Virus record (IMG/VR): IMGVR_UViG_3300048117_000374 | Span: 1 to 29,865 of that record | Reading direction: 5' to 3' (one strand) | DNA: 29,865 nucleotides | DNA from: a virus | In this document: piece after piece, positions 1 to 8,500 of the stretch | Layout: every line of letters begins with the position of its first letter | How positions within the stretch are numbered: the stretch's first letter is position 1 | Made by a program: the position numbers and the translations under genes | Notes under the pieces: generated by a model | What the model was told of the DNA's origin: nothing | The model's input: the letters and a program-made list of their open reading frames with translations, nothing else | Databases searched by the model: none

Positions 1-578
1 AAAGTTGCCCCTGTAATGAACGGTAAAGCCACAGGAGTTGTACCAAGTGTACCTGTTCCTGCAAATGCTACGTCCCACGCACTACTGTAAGTAACCGCAG
101 TTAAAGCATCTATCGTACCTATAGTTACACCAGTAGACGATGTATTTAATGTTATTATATTGTTAGTTATTGAACCACCTGAAACATACGGTTGGTCTAA
201 TAAAGTAGTAATTGTTAAACCTCCATCATCTACAACAGTTAAACCCGGTCCACCTCTAAAATTAATTCTACTTCCATTATAGAAAGTTGACGTACCTTGG
301 TCACCTGTAGTAGTAAATTCTAAACCTGTAACGTCAACATTACTGTTGTCATTTAATCTAAGTCTCATTGTGCCAAGTGCCGGTGAATTAATTGTTCCAC
401 CTGTAACAAACGTATCACCTGTTAGTGTTCCAAATCCTGAAACTACAATGTCAGATTCTAATCCTTGGTTTATTTCTAAAGTAAGTGACCCTCCATTTAA
501 AGTTGCTCCTGTAATGAATGGTAATTCAATTGGACTAGCACCTAAAGTACCGTATCCCGCTAATGCGACATCCCAATC
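1..578 (-). repeat. In-frame direct repeat, period about 498 bp, inside the partial fibre gene
   Basis: Bases 1-80 and 499-578 are similar but diverged copies (for example aaagttgcccctgtaatgaa versus aaagttgctcctgtaatgaa). The spacing of 498 bp is 166 codons, so both copies are read in the same frame and encode the WDVA.AG.GTLG..P..LPFITGAT unit. The first copy is cut by the window edge, so the true number of units is unknown. Confidence 0.7.
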
Positions 579-950
579 GTTATTATAGGTTAAACCTGTT
601 ACCGCAGCTACTTCTATGTTAAAGTCCGCTCCTTGATTATTTGTGAAGGTCAGTGCTCCTGTCCCTCCGTTTAATGTACCACCTGTTACGTGAATATTCA
701 CGTCAGCTATTGATACTGTACCTCCTTGATTATTTGTTAATACAAGGGTTGAATCCCCTATTCCGCTTAGCGTACCACCTGTTATGAAAGTATCACCACT
801 AAACGAGGCTAGTGATAAAAAATTTACTTCATTATTTGACGGGTCTAAAGCTAGAATAGTAGACGATAATGATTGGTCTAATTGTACGTCTCCAAGGAAT
901 GTACTTCCTGAGACTCTTAAACCGTTTCTTGCTACTAATTCGTGTGCCAT
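1..950 (-). CDS. Probable tail fibre/structural protein with TGGT beta repeats (C-terminus off window)
   Basis: The frame opens at an ATG (950-948) and stays open to the window edge, giving 316 complete codons without a stop, so the C-terminus is missing. The protein begins MAHELVARNGLRVSGSTFLG. It then runs through short repeats of the form TGGT(L/I)..G...L..NNQG....VTG, rich in Gly, Thr and Asn, as in beta-structured phage fibre shafts. A larger unit (WDVA.AG.GTLG..P..LPFITGAT) occurs twice, 166 codons apart. It lies 12 nt downstream of the previous gene, whose repeats are of the same kind, so the two probably act in the same appendage. The leader is ATATAAAAAAATAAAAAA with no Shine-Dalgarno. 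Coding is secure; the fibre role is inferred from repeat style and position. Confidence 0.7.
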   Translation of the reverse strand, partial: MAHELVARNGLRVSGSTFLGDVQLDQSLSSTILALDPSNNEVNFLSLASFSGDTFITGGTLSGIGDSTLVLTNNQGGTVSIADVNIHVTGGTLNGGTGALTFTNNQGADFNIEVAAVTGLTYNNDWDVALAGYGTLGASPIELPFITGATLNGGSLTLEINQGLESDIVVSGFGTLTGDTFVTGGTINSPALGTMRLRLNDNSNVDVTGLEFTTTGDQGTSTFYNGSRINFRGGPGLTVVDDGGLTITTLLDQPYVSGGSITNNIITLNTSSTGVTIGTIDALTAVTYSSAWDVAFAGTGTLGTTPVALPFITGAT

Positions 951-962
951 TTTTTTATTTTT

Positions 963-2441
963 TTATATAATGTGTTTAATTATCCTGATATTCCAGGTCC
1001 CCCCTAAAATATTGGCTTTTAGTAACGCATCGTTACCATTCAATTCCATCCCCCATGAAAAATTATTAGTTGTTCCTATATCAACCGTTGAGAAATCATT
1101 GAAATCTATATCAGTACTCGACCATACCGCTTGTATTGTTCCAGCCCTATAGTTAGTACCATCATCAATTACATAATCAAAGAACACTGCTCTATATGTT
1201 GTAGTATCCACAGAATCAATAGTTGTCCCACTAACCGAAACATTAGAATCATTTACTAATCCAATATGTGTTAATATTTCTAAACCTGTAATTTGTGAAG
1301 TTGTTCCATCATTATTATTTAATGTAATAGAACCACCTGAATAAGTACCCCCTGTTACTTCAGCCGCAAATGTTCCAGCATTAAAATCAACACCATCATT
1401 TAAACCTAACGTTAATGTCTTAGTTATTTGATTATATGACATACCTGTCACATATGTATCCTCAGTAGTCCCTGTTGTAAAACCTGTTAGTGTAACTACA
1501 GAACCATCACTATTTTTTAACTCAACTGTACCCGAACTATTATTATAAGTACCACCCGTTAATTCAGTGTCAGTTGGTTGTTGCCATTGTCCATCACCCC
1601 TATAAAATGTTTTATCGTTTGCTCCACCACCATTATTTATTAAAGCAATGGTCATTTCATCAGGGTTAATCGCCGCGTCGGTAGCTATACCCGCACCTCC
1701 TGGTTCTTGGTAACCCGTGAAATTTAAAGTGAATCCATCAACAACCTCAATTGGTGTAGTAGGTACGTTATCACCAGATGCCGTCCACCCTGTATATGAC
1801 CCTGTACCACCCGTAGTAAAACCTGTAACATTGAATGTTCCACCCGTACTATTAGTAAAGACCGCAGTACCATTACTATAGGTACCACCTGTTACAGTAA
1901 TATCGGTACCGTAAAATATTTTCCATCTGGCGTTTGCTCGTGTTACTCCACTTACACCTTCTATTGATGAATCTAACCAAGCATTTATGAAATTAGTACC
2001 ACCAACGTTTGGTGCGAACTGTGTACCCGAACTAATTGTGGTAGTCGTGTCACCAGTTTCTACCGCACCACCAGCAAAGGCATCATCGTATAGAGTTTCA
2101 TAGTTATTTATAACATATTGATAAACTGTGTCCGTTTCATGAACATAAACTAACTGACCTAACCTTCGTCTACCAGATGATATTAAATCGTTATTAAGTG
2201 TTATTATGTTAGATTGAAAAGGAGCTAGTCTTTGATAGTATTCGATAGGGATTCTATTAGCTTCTTCCCGTATATTACCTGTACCAATAATAGTAAAAAT
2301 AAGGTCACTAAGAGCCCATACTTCAGTATATCCACCAACTAAACCAGCACTAAAAGTTGTACCCTTAGTATCGGTTCTAATTACTGATAATGTACCATTT
2401 ACTATATCAGTTGATAGTGGATTTTTATATATGAATGACAT
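963..2441 (-). CDS. Probable tail fibre protein with TGGT repeats and beta-rich C-terminal domain
   Basis: 492 aa, start ATG at 2441, leader TAAAATAAAGAAATAG without a Shine-Dalgarno. Residues 1 to about 175 form a unique globular part (begins MSFIYKNPLSTD; contains RRRLGQLVYVHETDTVYQY). From about 180 to 395 come TGGTY..G...F.N..GG.F.VTGF repeats, the same type as in the next gene downstream. The last 90 or so residues (with RAVFFDYVIDDGTNYRAGTI and STVDIG) resemble the beta-rich ends seen on many phage fibre or appendage proteins; this is recalled by style, not searched. No signal peptide, membrane segment or catalytic motif is visible. It follows the Thr-Pro stalk gene after 54 nt. A fibre or accessory appendage role is inferred; a fibritin-like or baseplate-decoration protein is an alternative. 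Confidence 0.65.
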   Translation of the reverse strand: MSFIYKNPLSTDIVNGTLSVIRTDTKGTTFSAGLVGGYTEVWALSDLIFTIIGTGNIREEANRIPIEYYQRLAPFQSNIITLNNDLISSGRRRLGQLVYVHETDTVYQYVINNYETLYDDAFAGGAVETGDTTTTISSGTQFAPNVGGTNFINAWLDSSIEGVSGVTRANARWKIFYGTDITVTGGTYSNGTAVFTNSTGGTFNVTGFTTGGTGSYTGWTASGDNVPTTPIEVVDGFTLNFTGYQEPGGAGIATDAAINPDEMTIALINNGGGANDKTFYRGDGQWQQPTDTELTGGTYNNSSGTVELKNSDGSVVTLTGFTTGTTEDTYVTGMSYNQITKTLTLGLNDGVDFNAGTFAAEVTGGTYSGGSITLNNNDGTTSQITGLEILTHIGLVNDSNVSVSGTTIDSVDTTTYRAVFFDYVIDDGTNYRAGTIQAVWSSTDIDFNDFSTVDIGTTNNFSWGMELNGNDALLKANILGGTWNIRIIKHII

Positions 2442-2455
2442 CTATTTCTTTATTT

Positions 2456-2463
2456 TATAAATA
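2456..2463 (-). promoter_or_regulatory. AT-rich motif TATTTATA upstream of the 492-aa gene
   Basis: On the coding strand the motif reads TATTTATA, 14 nt before the ATG at 2441. A TATTTAT core recurs in the gaps before the genes starting at 5438, 23462 and 25840, that is, where there is intergenic space for a promoter. It could be a late-promoter element. Its reverse complement matches the T4 late promoter TATAAATA, but that would point away from the genes. In DNA this AT-rich, chance is a serious alternative. Confidence 0.2.
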
Positions 2464-2495
2464 TGTAGAGTTAACTACTTTTCTTTTATTATTTA

Positions 2496-5438
2496 CTAAA
2501 TTAAACTACCCCCTCTAATATAATTAGCTGTGGTATCTACAACACCCGAAGCCCCTTGGTTCCATCCTCCATTACTAGAGAATACTCGATATGTTCCATT
2601 CGGCCAATTTGAGCCCGTATATGTAATATCAAAACGTCTAAGAGTACTATCGGTAGTTAATGGACTTAAACTATTTGGTGCTCCCGCGAAATTAAATTGT
2701 ACATCACCGTAAACTAAAGATGATGAGTCTAATAATGAATGTGGTACCCATATCGAATACCATACATTACCTGTAGTCGTATTTGCAATTATTTCAGCAG
2801 TTTCAAATACAAACGCATCTATTGGATTTCCTTGACTATCACTACCTCCCGTAACTTGAGGTACTGGAACTTTTATAACAGGCGGTACATTCGCTGTTCC
2901 ATTAACAAATCCTGGCCAATCCATATAAATCTTTAAATCTGCTACATTAGTCCCATTTACTCCCGAACCTCCTTGGAAACCATACCAAGATGATGCACCT
3001 GTATTAAACATATATCGTAAAATATCCGTATTTGGATTTGAACCAAATACTGAGTCATCAGCTGATTCCATAAATATTAACGCTTGTTTGTCTTCTTCTG
3101 GTCTCAATGATGGAGTCGGAGTTGGAGTAATAGTATTAGTCGGAGTCATAGTCGGAGTATTAGTTACTGTTGGTGTAGGTGTATTAGTTGGTGTATTAGT
3201 TGGGGTATTAGTTGGCGTGTTTGTTGGAGTATTTGTTGGAGTGTTAGTAGGTGTAGGAGTGTTAGTCGGTGTATTCGTAGGAGTATTTGTCGGTGTCGGG
3301 GTGTTAGTAGGGGTGTTAGTTGGAGTATTCGTAGGTGTATTAGTCGGCGTATTCGTAGGTGTGTTAGTTGGAGTATTTGTTGGAGTATTTGTCGGTGTTA
3401 GGGTAGGAGTTATAGTTGGTGTGTTAGTTGGAGTATTTGTCGGTGTGTTAGTTGGCGTGTTAGTTGGTGTGTTAGTAGGCGTGTTCGTAGGAGTATTTGT
3501 TGGAGTATTGGTTGGTGTAGGAGTATTAGTAGGAGTGTTAGTTGGGGTGTTAGTAGGAGTATTAGTTGGTGTGTTTGTTGGAGTATTAGTTGGTGTGTTA
3601 GTAGGGGTACTAGTTAGTGTTGGAGTTATTGTTGGAGTTATTGTTGGAGTATTAGTTGGAGTGTTAGTTGGAGTATTGGTTGGAGTATTAGTCGGTGTAT
3701 TTGTAGGAGTTAATGTTGGGGTATTAGTAGGAGTATTTGTTGGTGTGTTAGTCGGAGTATTGGTTGGCGTATTAGTCGGAGTATTAGTTGGAGTATTAGT
3801 TGGAGTATTAGTTGGCGTATTAGTTGGGGTAGGAGTATTAGTTGGCGTATTCGTAGGAGTATTTGTCGGTGTGTTAGTAGGAGTATTTGTTGGTGTGTTA
3901 GTCGGAGTATTAGTTGGAGTATTAGTTGGAGTATTTGTCGGTGTATTTGTTGGAGTATTAGTTGGAGTGTTAGTAGGTGTAGACGTATTTGTCGGAGTGT
4001 TCGTAGGTGTGTTAGTTGGAGTTAGTGTTGGAGTTAGTGTTGGAGTTATTGTTGGAGTTATTGTTGGAGTATTCGTAGGTGTGTTAGTTGGCGTATTCGT
4101 TGGCGTATTCGTTGGTGTATTCGTTGGAGTAGGTGTTATAGTTGCGTCAGGAGTTGAAGTAGGAGATGGTGTTACAGTATTAGTAGGAGTTAATGTTGGA
4201 GTATTAGTCGGAGTATTAGTCGGTGTATTTGTAGGAGTTAATGTTGGAGTATTAGTAGGAGTATTGGTTGGGGTGTTAGTAGGAGTATTAGTTGGAGTAT
4301 TAGTTGGGGTATTAGTTGGGGTGTTAGTAGGGGTGTTAGTAGGGGTAGGAGTTATAGTTGCATCAGGAGTTGAAGTAGGAGATGGTGTTACAGTATTAGT
4401 TGGGGTATTAGTTGGTGTATTTGTTGGAGTATTGGTTGGAGTGTTAGTAGGAGTATTGGTTGGAGTTTGTGTTGGAGTATTAGTCGGCGTATTAGTAGGG
4501 GTGTTAGTAGGAGTATTGGTTGGAGTTTGTGTTGGAGTTTGTGTTGGAGTATTAGTCGGCGTATTAGTCGGCGTATTAGTCGGAGTTGGTGTCGGAACGT
4601 TTGTAAATGAACCATCAACCACAAAATCACAATCTAAACCTGACGCTGTCGGAGTTGGAGTTTGTGTTGGTGTATTAGTTGGTGTTGGTGTTGGAATATT
4701 TGTAAATGAACCATCAACCACAAAATCACAATCTAACGTTGATGTTGCTGTCGGAGTAGGGGTTACAGTACTAGTTGGAGTATTAGTTGGAGTTACGGTT
4801 GGAGTAAGACCTGATGTTGGTGTTGGTGTAGGGGTTACAGTACTAGTTGGAGTATTAGTTGGCGTCGCCGTTGGCGTAATAGTTGGGGTAAGACCCGATG
4901 TTGGTGTCGGTGTAGGTGTTACAGTACCAGTAGGAGTATTAGTTGGCGTCGCCGTTGGCGTAATAGTTGGAGTAAGACCTGATGTTGGTGTTGGCGTAGG
5001 GGTCACAGTACCAGTAGGAGTATTAGTTGGTGTATTCGTAGGAGTACTAGTTGGGGTAATAGTTGGTGTGAGACCTGATGTTGGTGTCGGAGTAGGAGTT
5101 ACAGTACTAGTTGGAGTATTAGTTGGTGTGTTAGTCGGAGTTGGAGTAAATCCTATTGTTACTGTTGGCGTAGGAGTTGGAGTTGGAGTTACATCGTCAT
5201 CATAAACAATTATTTTTTTGGACACCGTCTCATCGTTACAACCTGGTTGCTTATTAACGACAAAAATAGTGTATTCAATACCTGCAACTGAACCTGGTAA
5301 ATCTAAAACAACACCCGCAACTATTTGGTCTCTAGTAATACCCGTTCTAATAGGCACAGTCTGAGTAGAACCCGTGTGAATATCAAACGGTCCAACCGCA
5401 TTTGAACTTAAAGTTAATCTTATTATTACTTGACCCAT
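2496..5438 (-). CDS. Thr-Pro repeat stalk protein of the tail
   Basis: 980 aa, start ATG at 5438, stop TAG. Three parts are visible. Residues 1-82 are a small globular domain (begins [20 protein letters not shown]; contains [18 protein letters not shown]). Residues about 83-775 are almost wholly Thr, Pro and Asn in TPTP and NTPT units, interrupted by [24 protein letters not shown] (twice) and [16 protein letters not shown] (twice). Residues about 776-980 are a non-repetitive beta-rich domain containing [16 protein letters not shown] and ending YIRGGSLI. Such linkers are extended and may be glycosylated; here they would make a long flexible or rod-like stalk tethering the C-terminal domain. 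It lies between two other repeat-rich fibre-type genes, so a virion-surface role is likely. It has no signal peptide or membrane segment, which fits a phage virion protein better than a secreted one. Confidence 0.7.
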   Translation of the reverse strand: MGQVIIRLTLSSNAVGPFDIHTGSTQTVPIRTGITRDQIVAGVVLDLPGSVAGIEYTIFVVNKQPGCNDETVSKKIIVYDDDVTPTPTPTPTVTIGFTPTPTNTPTNTPTSTVTPTPTPTSGLTPTITPTSTPTNTPTNTPTGTVTPTPTPTSGLTPTITPTATPTNTPTGTVTPTPTPTSGLTPTITPTATPTNTPTSTVTPTPTPTSGLTPTVTPTNTPTSTVTPTPTATSTLDCDFVVDGSFTNIPTPTPTNTPTQTPTPTASGLDCDFVVDGSFTNVPTPTPTNTPTNTPTNTPTQTPTQTPTNTPTNTPTNTPTNTPTQTPTNTPTNTPTNTPTNTPTNTPTNTVTPSPTSTPDATITPTPTNTPTNTPTNTPTNTPTNTPTNTPTNTPTNTPTLTPTNTPTNTPTNTPTLTPTNTVTPSPTSTPDATITPTPTNTPTNTPTNTPTNTPTNTPTITPTITPTLTPTLTPTNTPTNTPTNTSTPTNTPTNTPTNTPTNTPTNTPTNTPTNTPTNTPTNTPTNTPTNTPTNTPTPTNTPTNTPTNTPTNTPTNTPTNTPTNTPTNTPTNTPTLTPTNTPTNTPTNTPTNTPTNTPTITPTITPTLTSTPTNTPTNTPTNTPTNTPTNTPTNTPTNTPTPTNTPTNTPTNTPTNTPTNTPTNTPTNTPTNTPTITPTLTPTNTPTNTPTNTPTNTPTNTPTNTPTNTPTNTPTPTNTPTNTPTNTPTPTNTPTNTPTNTPTNTPTNTPTNTPTPTVTNTPTMTPTNTITPTPTPSLRPEEDKQALIFMESADDSVFGSNPNTDILRYMFNTGASSWYGFQGGSGVNGTNVADLKIYMDWPGFVNGTANVPPVIKVPVPQVTGGSDSQGNPIDAFVFETAEIIANTTTGNVWYSIWVPHSLLDSSSLVYGDVQFNFAGAPNSLSPLTTDSTLRRFDITYTGSNWPNGTYRVFSSNGGWNQGASGVVDTTANYIRGGSLI
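4135..4400 (-). repeat. 50-bp direct repeat pair within the stalk gene
   Basis: Bases 4135-4184 and 4351-4400 are nearly identical (one difference, g4145 versus a4361) and 216 bp apart, a multiple of 12 and of 3. They encode the [16 protein letters not shown] insert, one of the few breaks in the NTPT pattern, and show that whole blocks were duplicated as well as 12-bp units. Confidence 0.9.
4600..4736 (-). repeat. Exact 38-bp direct repeat encoding [11 protein letters not shown]
   Basis: Bases 4600-4637 and 4699-4736 are identical over 38 bp, spaced 99 bp (33 codons). They encode the core of [13 protein letters not shown], the only Cys-containing segment inside the Thr-Pro tract. Identity at third positions, unlike the surrounding degenerate 12-bp units, suggests a recent duplication or ongoing gene conversion. 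Confidence 0.9.
4807..5160 (-). repeat. 84-bp tandem repeats (about 4 copies) in the N-terminal part of the stalk
   Basis: The marker agacc(t/c)gatgttggtgt begins at 4807, 4891, 4975 and 5071. Spacings are 84, 84 and 96 bp; the last equals 84 plus one 12-bp unit. Each copy encodes about 28 residues built on [10 protein letters not shown] and TVTPTPTPT. The extra 12 bp shows how copies change length in whole four-codon steps. Confidence 0.9.
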
Positions 5439-5549
5439 TAATTAATACATTTGTTATATAAATACTGCGAGAATGTAAAATACAGATTTCTATTTACTTT
5501 ATTTTTTTTTAGTTTTATCACTTGAATATATTATTATTTGTAGAAATTA
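5439..5549 (-). other. Intergenic gap with possible promoter motif
   Basis: 111 nt between the 1625-aa gene (stop at 5550) and the stalk gene (start 5438), one of the longest non-coding stretches here. On the coding strand it is A-rich, has only weak hairpin potential and no convincing terminator. It contains TATTTATA (5457-5464) 18 nt before the ATG. It may hold a promoter for the stalk and fibre genes downstream. Confidence 0.3.
5457..5464 (-). promoter_or_regulatory. AT-rich motif TATTTATA upstream of the stalk gene
   Basis: Coding-strand TATTTATA in the context GCAGTATTTATATAAC, 18 nt before the ATG at 5438. It shares its TATTTAT core with the gaps before 2441, 23462 and 25840. A promoter element is possible but unproven. 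Confidence 0.2.
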
Positions 5550-8500
5550 TTAGCAACCTCCTCCGATTCCACTACAATTACCACCTAAACATGTTAAGAA
5601 ACTTGTTACAACACCGTTACTAACATTAAAAACACATCCCGTATCTGAAACAAATGCTCCGTTACCTAACAGTACGTAGTTACCACCACTAAAGGCGTAA
5701 ACCGAATTACCTGTAGGACAATCTAAGAACGTAGATGTTAGTACATCTGTAAAATATTCAGTAGTTGGAGTGTCCCCACCAATAAAGGCATTACATGGTT
5801 GTGAGGAACCTCCTCCGTGAAGTCCGAAGAATAGACCTAATGAGGCATATCCTGGAGGTGTCGTATCACATGGGTCAAAACCTGTAATGAAATTACCAGA
5901 AGGACAATCATTATACATTACTTCTTCAGTACCAAATCCTAAATCTTTTACCACTCTAACCCAACTAACATCAGAGTGACAAGATGAACCCCCAGTACAG
6001 TTTTGATTAGGTCCTGAAAATATACATGCACAATTAAACGAGAAGTCAATAAGACCACTAGAAGAAGCCGCCGCTATAGCCTGAGCCTGTGTCGAATCAA
6101 TTGATAATTGACTATATCTATCCCTATTACTTTGACCAGGATAACCAGAACCCCCTACTAAAGTAGAATCAGGTGGGTAATTTAGAAGGTCAGTAAATCC
6201 ACCGTTATTATTCATAGATACCTGACCAATATTTATACCATTCGCTATAATATCAAACCTCGCTCTATTACATGTGTGACCCCCATGACAAGGCGAACCG
6301 TTTGCAGAGCTCTGATTATATTCAACTATAAATGTTAGAGACTCAATACAAGTAACTAAAGGTAGTGTTGTCGGTGTAGGTGTTGGAGTCGGTGTTGGAA
6401 TTAGAGTGGTTGTTGGTGTTGGAGTCGGAGTACTTGTTTGTGTTGGAGTTGGAGTCGGTGTAATATCATTACAACATATATCGTACACTATTTTAGTACT
6501 TAATCTAAAGTACACATTCTTTAATTCTTTACAGTCCGAAATAATTGTTATTAAATTTTGGTCAATATCTAATGTGAAACTTTCAATTTGCGGTATCGTT
6601 TTAAGTATCTCATCAATTGCGTTCATCCAATCTTGAGCACTAGGATAGTCACCTAAAGTAGTTCCTGTATAAAATGGGTTTTCTACGTGATAAGGAGGTG
6701 TCAGTGTACCACCTGAAAAATCAACTATAGCATAAAAAACGGCATTTACTAACGTACAGTTCTGATGTCCAACAGTTAAATCAAGGTAACCCTCATTTAA
6801 CATAGAACCAAAATCTCTAATACCCGCTGAAGTAGTAATAAAATCGTTTTCACATATTTCATTTACTTCATAACATTCAACAATTTGATTGTTACAGTTA
6901 ATAGTTACCGACTCCGTAGCACTACATCCGTTATCATCAGTAATAGTTGCGGTATATGTACCACCACTTAAACCTGTAATTGACATCGTAGTCTCACCAT
7001 TACTCCATAAAATATTAAATGGAGCAACTCCATCGCTAATACTAATATCTGCCATACCATCATCACCTGTAACACATTCAGTAGGAAGTATTATAAAGTT
7101 TACTCCTGTAGATGGGGCGATTGTTATAGTTTGAGAAACTGTACAGTTTCTTACATCAATAACATTTAAAAGGTACGTTGATGGTGCCAACGAAGTAATT
7201 GACTGAGTATTTGATGGGTCATCAATAACGGAATAAACAACTGAACCCGTATTAACATCAGTTAAGATATAATCAAATGGACCCTGTAATGGAACAGAAC
7301 CCGCAGTTAGATTAATATCTATTATCCCATTGTTATCACCACAAGTACCATCAGTGATAGTACTATTAACGTTAAATTTAACATTATTACTTATAGTTTT
7401 ATCAGTACTATATGTACAGTTACCATTTTGAGATACAATTGTAACCGTATATGTACCTGAAGGTAAGTTATTAAAAGTATGACTTTGTGAACTAGTTGTT
7501 GTACTATCAGTAATTAAACCATTCGTAACCTCATAAGTGAAAATTCCCGCAGGTGCTGATATACTTATCGATATTGAACCATCATCGTTACAATCGGAAT
7601 TAGTAACCCCTATATTAACAATGGTGAAACCTGCAGTTGAAGGTATAGACTGAATTGCCGTAACTGAACAACCACCCGCATCTGTAATAATAGTACTATT
7701 AAAACCTCCACATAATCCTGTAAATGATTCTGATAAATTATTAGAAGTTATTACTTCACCTGCACTATTTTGGTATGTATATGGTGAAGTACCTCCCGAT
7801 ATTGTTACCACAACTTGACCATCACAATCAAAACAACCCGCTTGTGTTGGTACGGTTGAGACTATACCTAATGGGTCAGCTAACCCTACGTTAATACTTT
7901 GACTTAATCTACACCCTTCAGAATCTGTAACTTCAACACCCCACGAACCCACGGATAATCCAGTTGCTGTTTGTGTTGTTTGTCCGTTGGACCACAAGTA
8001 TGTGTATGGTGGAGTACCACCTAATAAATTAGTAACAGTCGCAGTACCCACACCAGGACCACACGGAGAATCAGGAACAACTAAAATATTATAACTAATT
8101 GGGTCCGTACTTACAACTGTCGTATTTGTTGTTTGTGCGATTGCACCTCCAAAATCTGTAACAATACAGTAGTAGGTTGCGGGACCAATATTTGTAAATG
8201 TCTGTGTATTTGAAAAACTATTAAAAGATTGAAAAATAGTTCCCGAAACCGTATCGTATAAATCATATTGAAATGGACTAGATAATGAATCATTTGTAAC
8301 TGTTACAACTCCGTTGATATTTCCACATGTCGTACCTGAAGAAGTTATAGTGGCATTAAAACAACCTTCAACATTAACATTAATAACCACATCTTGATTA
8401 ACCCCACCTGAACTATCTTGAAGTAAAAAGACATAACTACCTTCATCAACACCACCCCAACTAAATGGTCCGTTACCTGTTTGTTGACCTAATAGTAATC

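Larger units (their letters stand above)
3111..5192 (-). repeat. 12-bp tandem repeat tract encoding (N/T)TPT
   Basis: About 2.1 kb of degenerate 12-bp repeats. On the coding strand the unit is AA(T/C)-AC(N)-CC(N)-AC(N), that is Asn-Thr-Pro-Thr. Most differences between units fall at third codon positions, so the peptide is far more regular than the DNA. The unit is four codons, so gain or loss of units keeps the frame. The tract is densest at roughly 3160-4600. Higher-order repeats of 84, 50 and 38 bp are superimposed on it. Confidence 0.95.

Noticed and set aside
4388-4630. Minus-strand alternative frame giving an [11 protein letters not shown]-type peptide
   Set aside because: Shadow of the same repeat tract in another frame, with low-complexity content only.
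3111-5192. CRISPR-like regular repeats
   Set aside because: Units are 12 bp, contiguous, without unique spacers, in frame and coding.
3088-5205. Plus-strand open frame of 705 codons reading [11 protein letters not shown]
   Set aside because: It is the reverse complement of the Thr-Pro repeat: ACN, CCN and AAY codons read backwards give GTN, GGN and TTR/TTY without stops. It has no plausible leader, and the minus-strand gene has proper globular ends.
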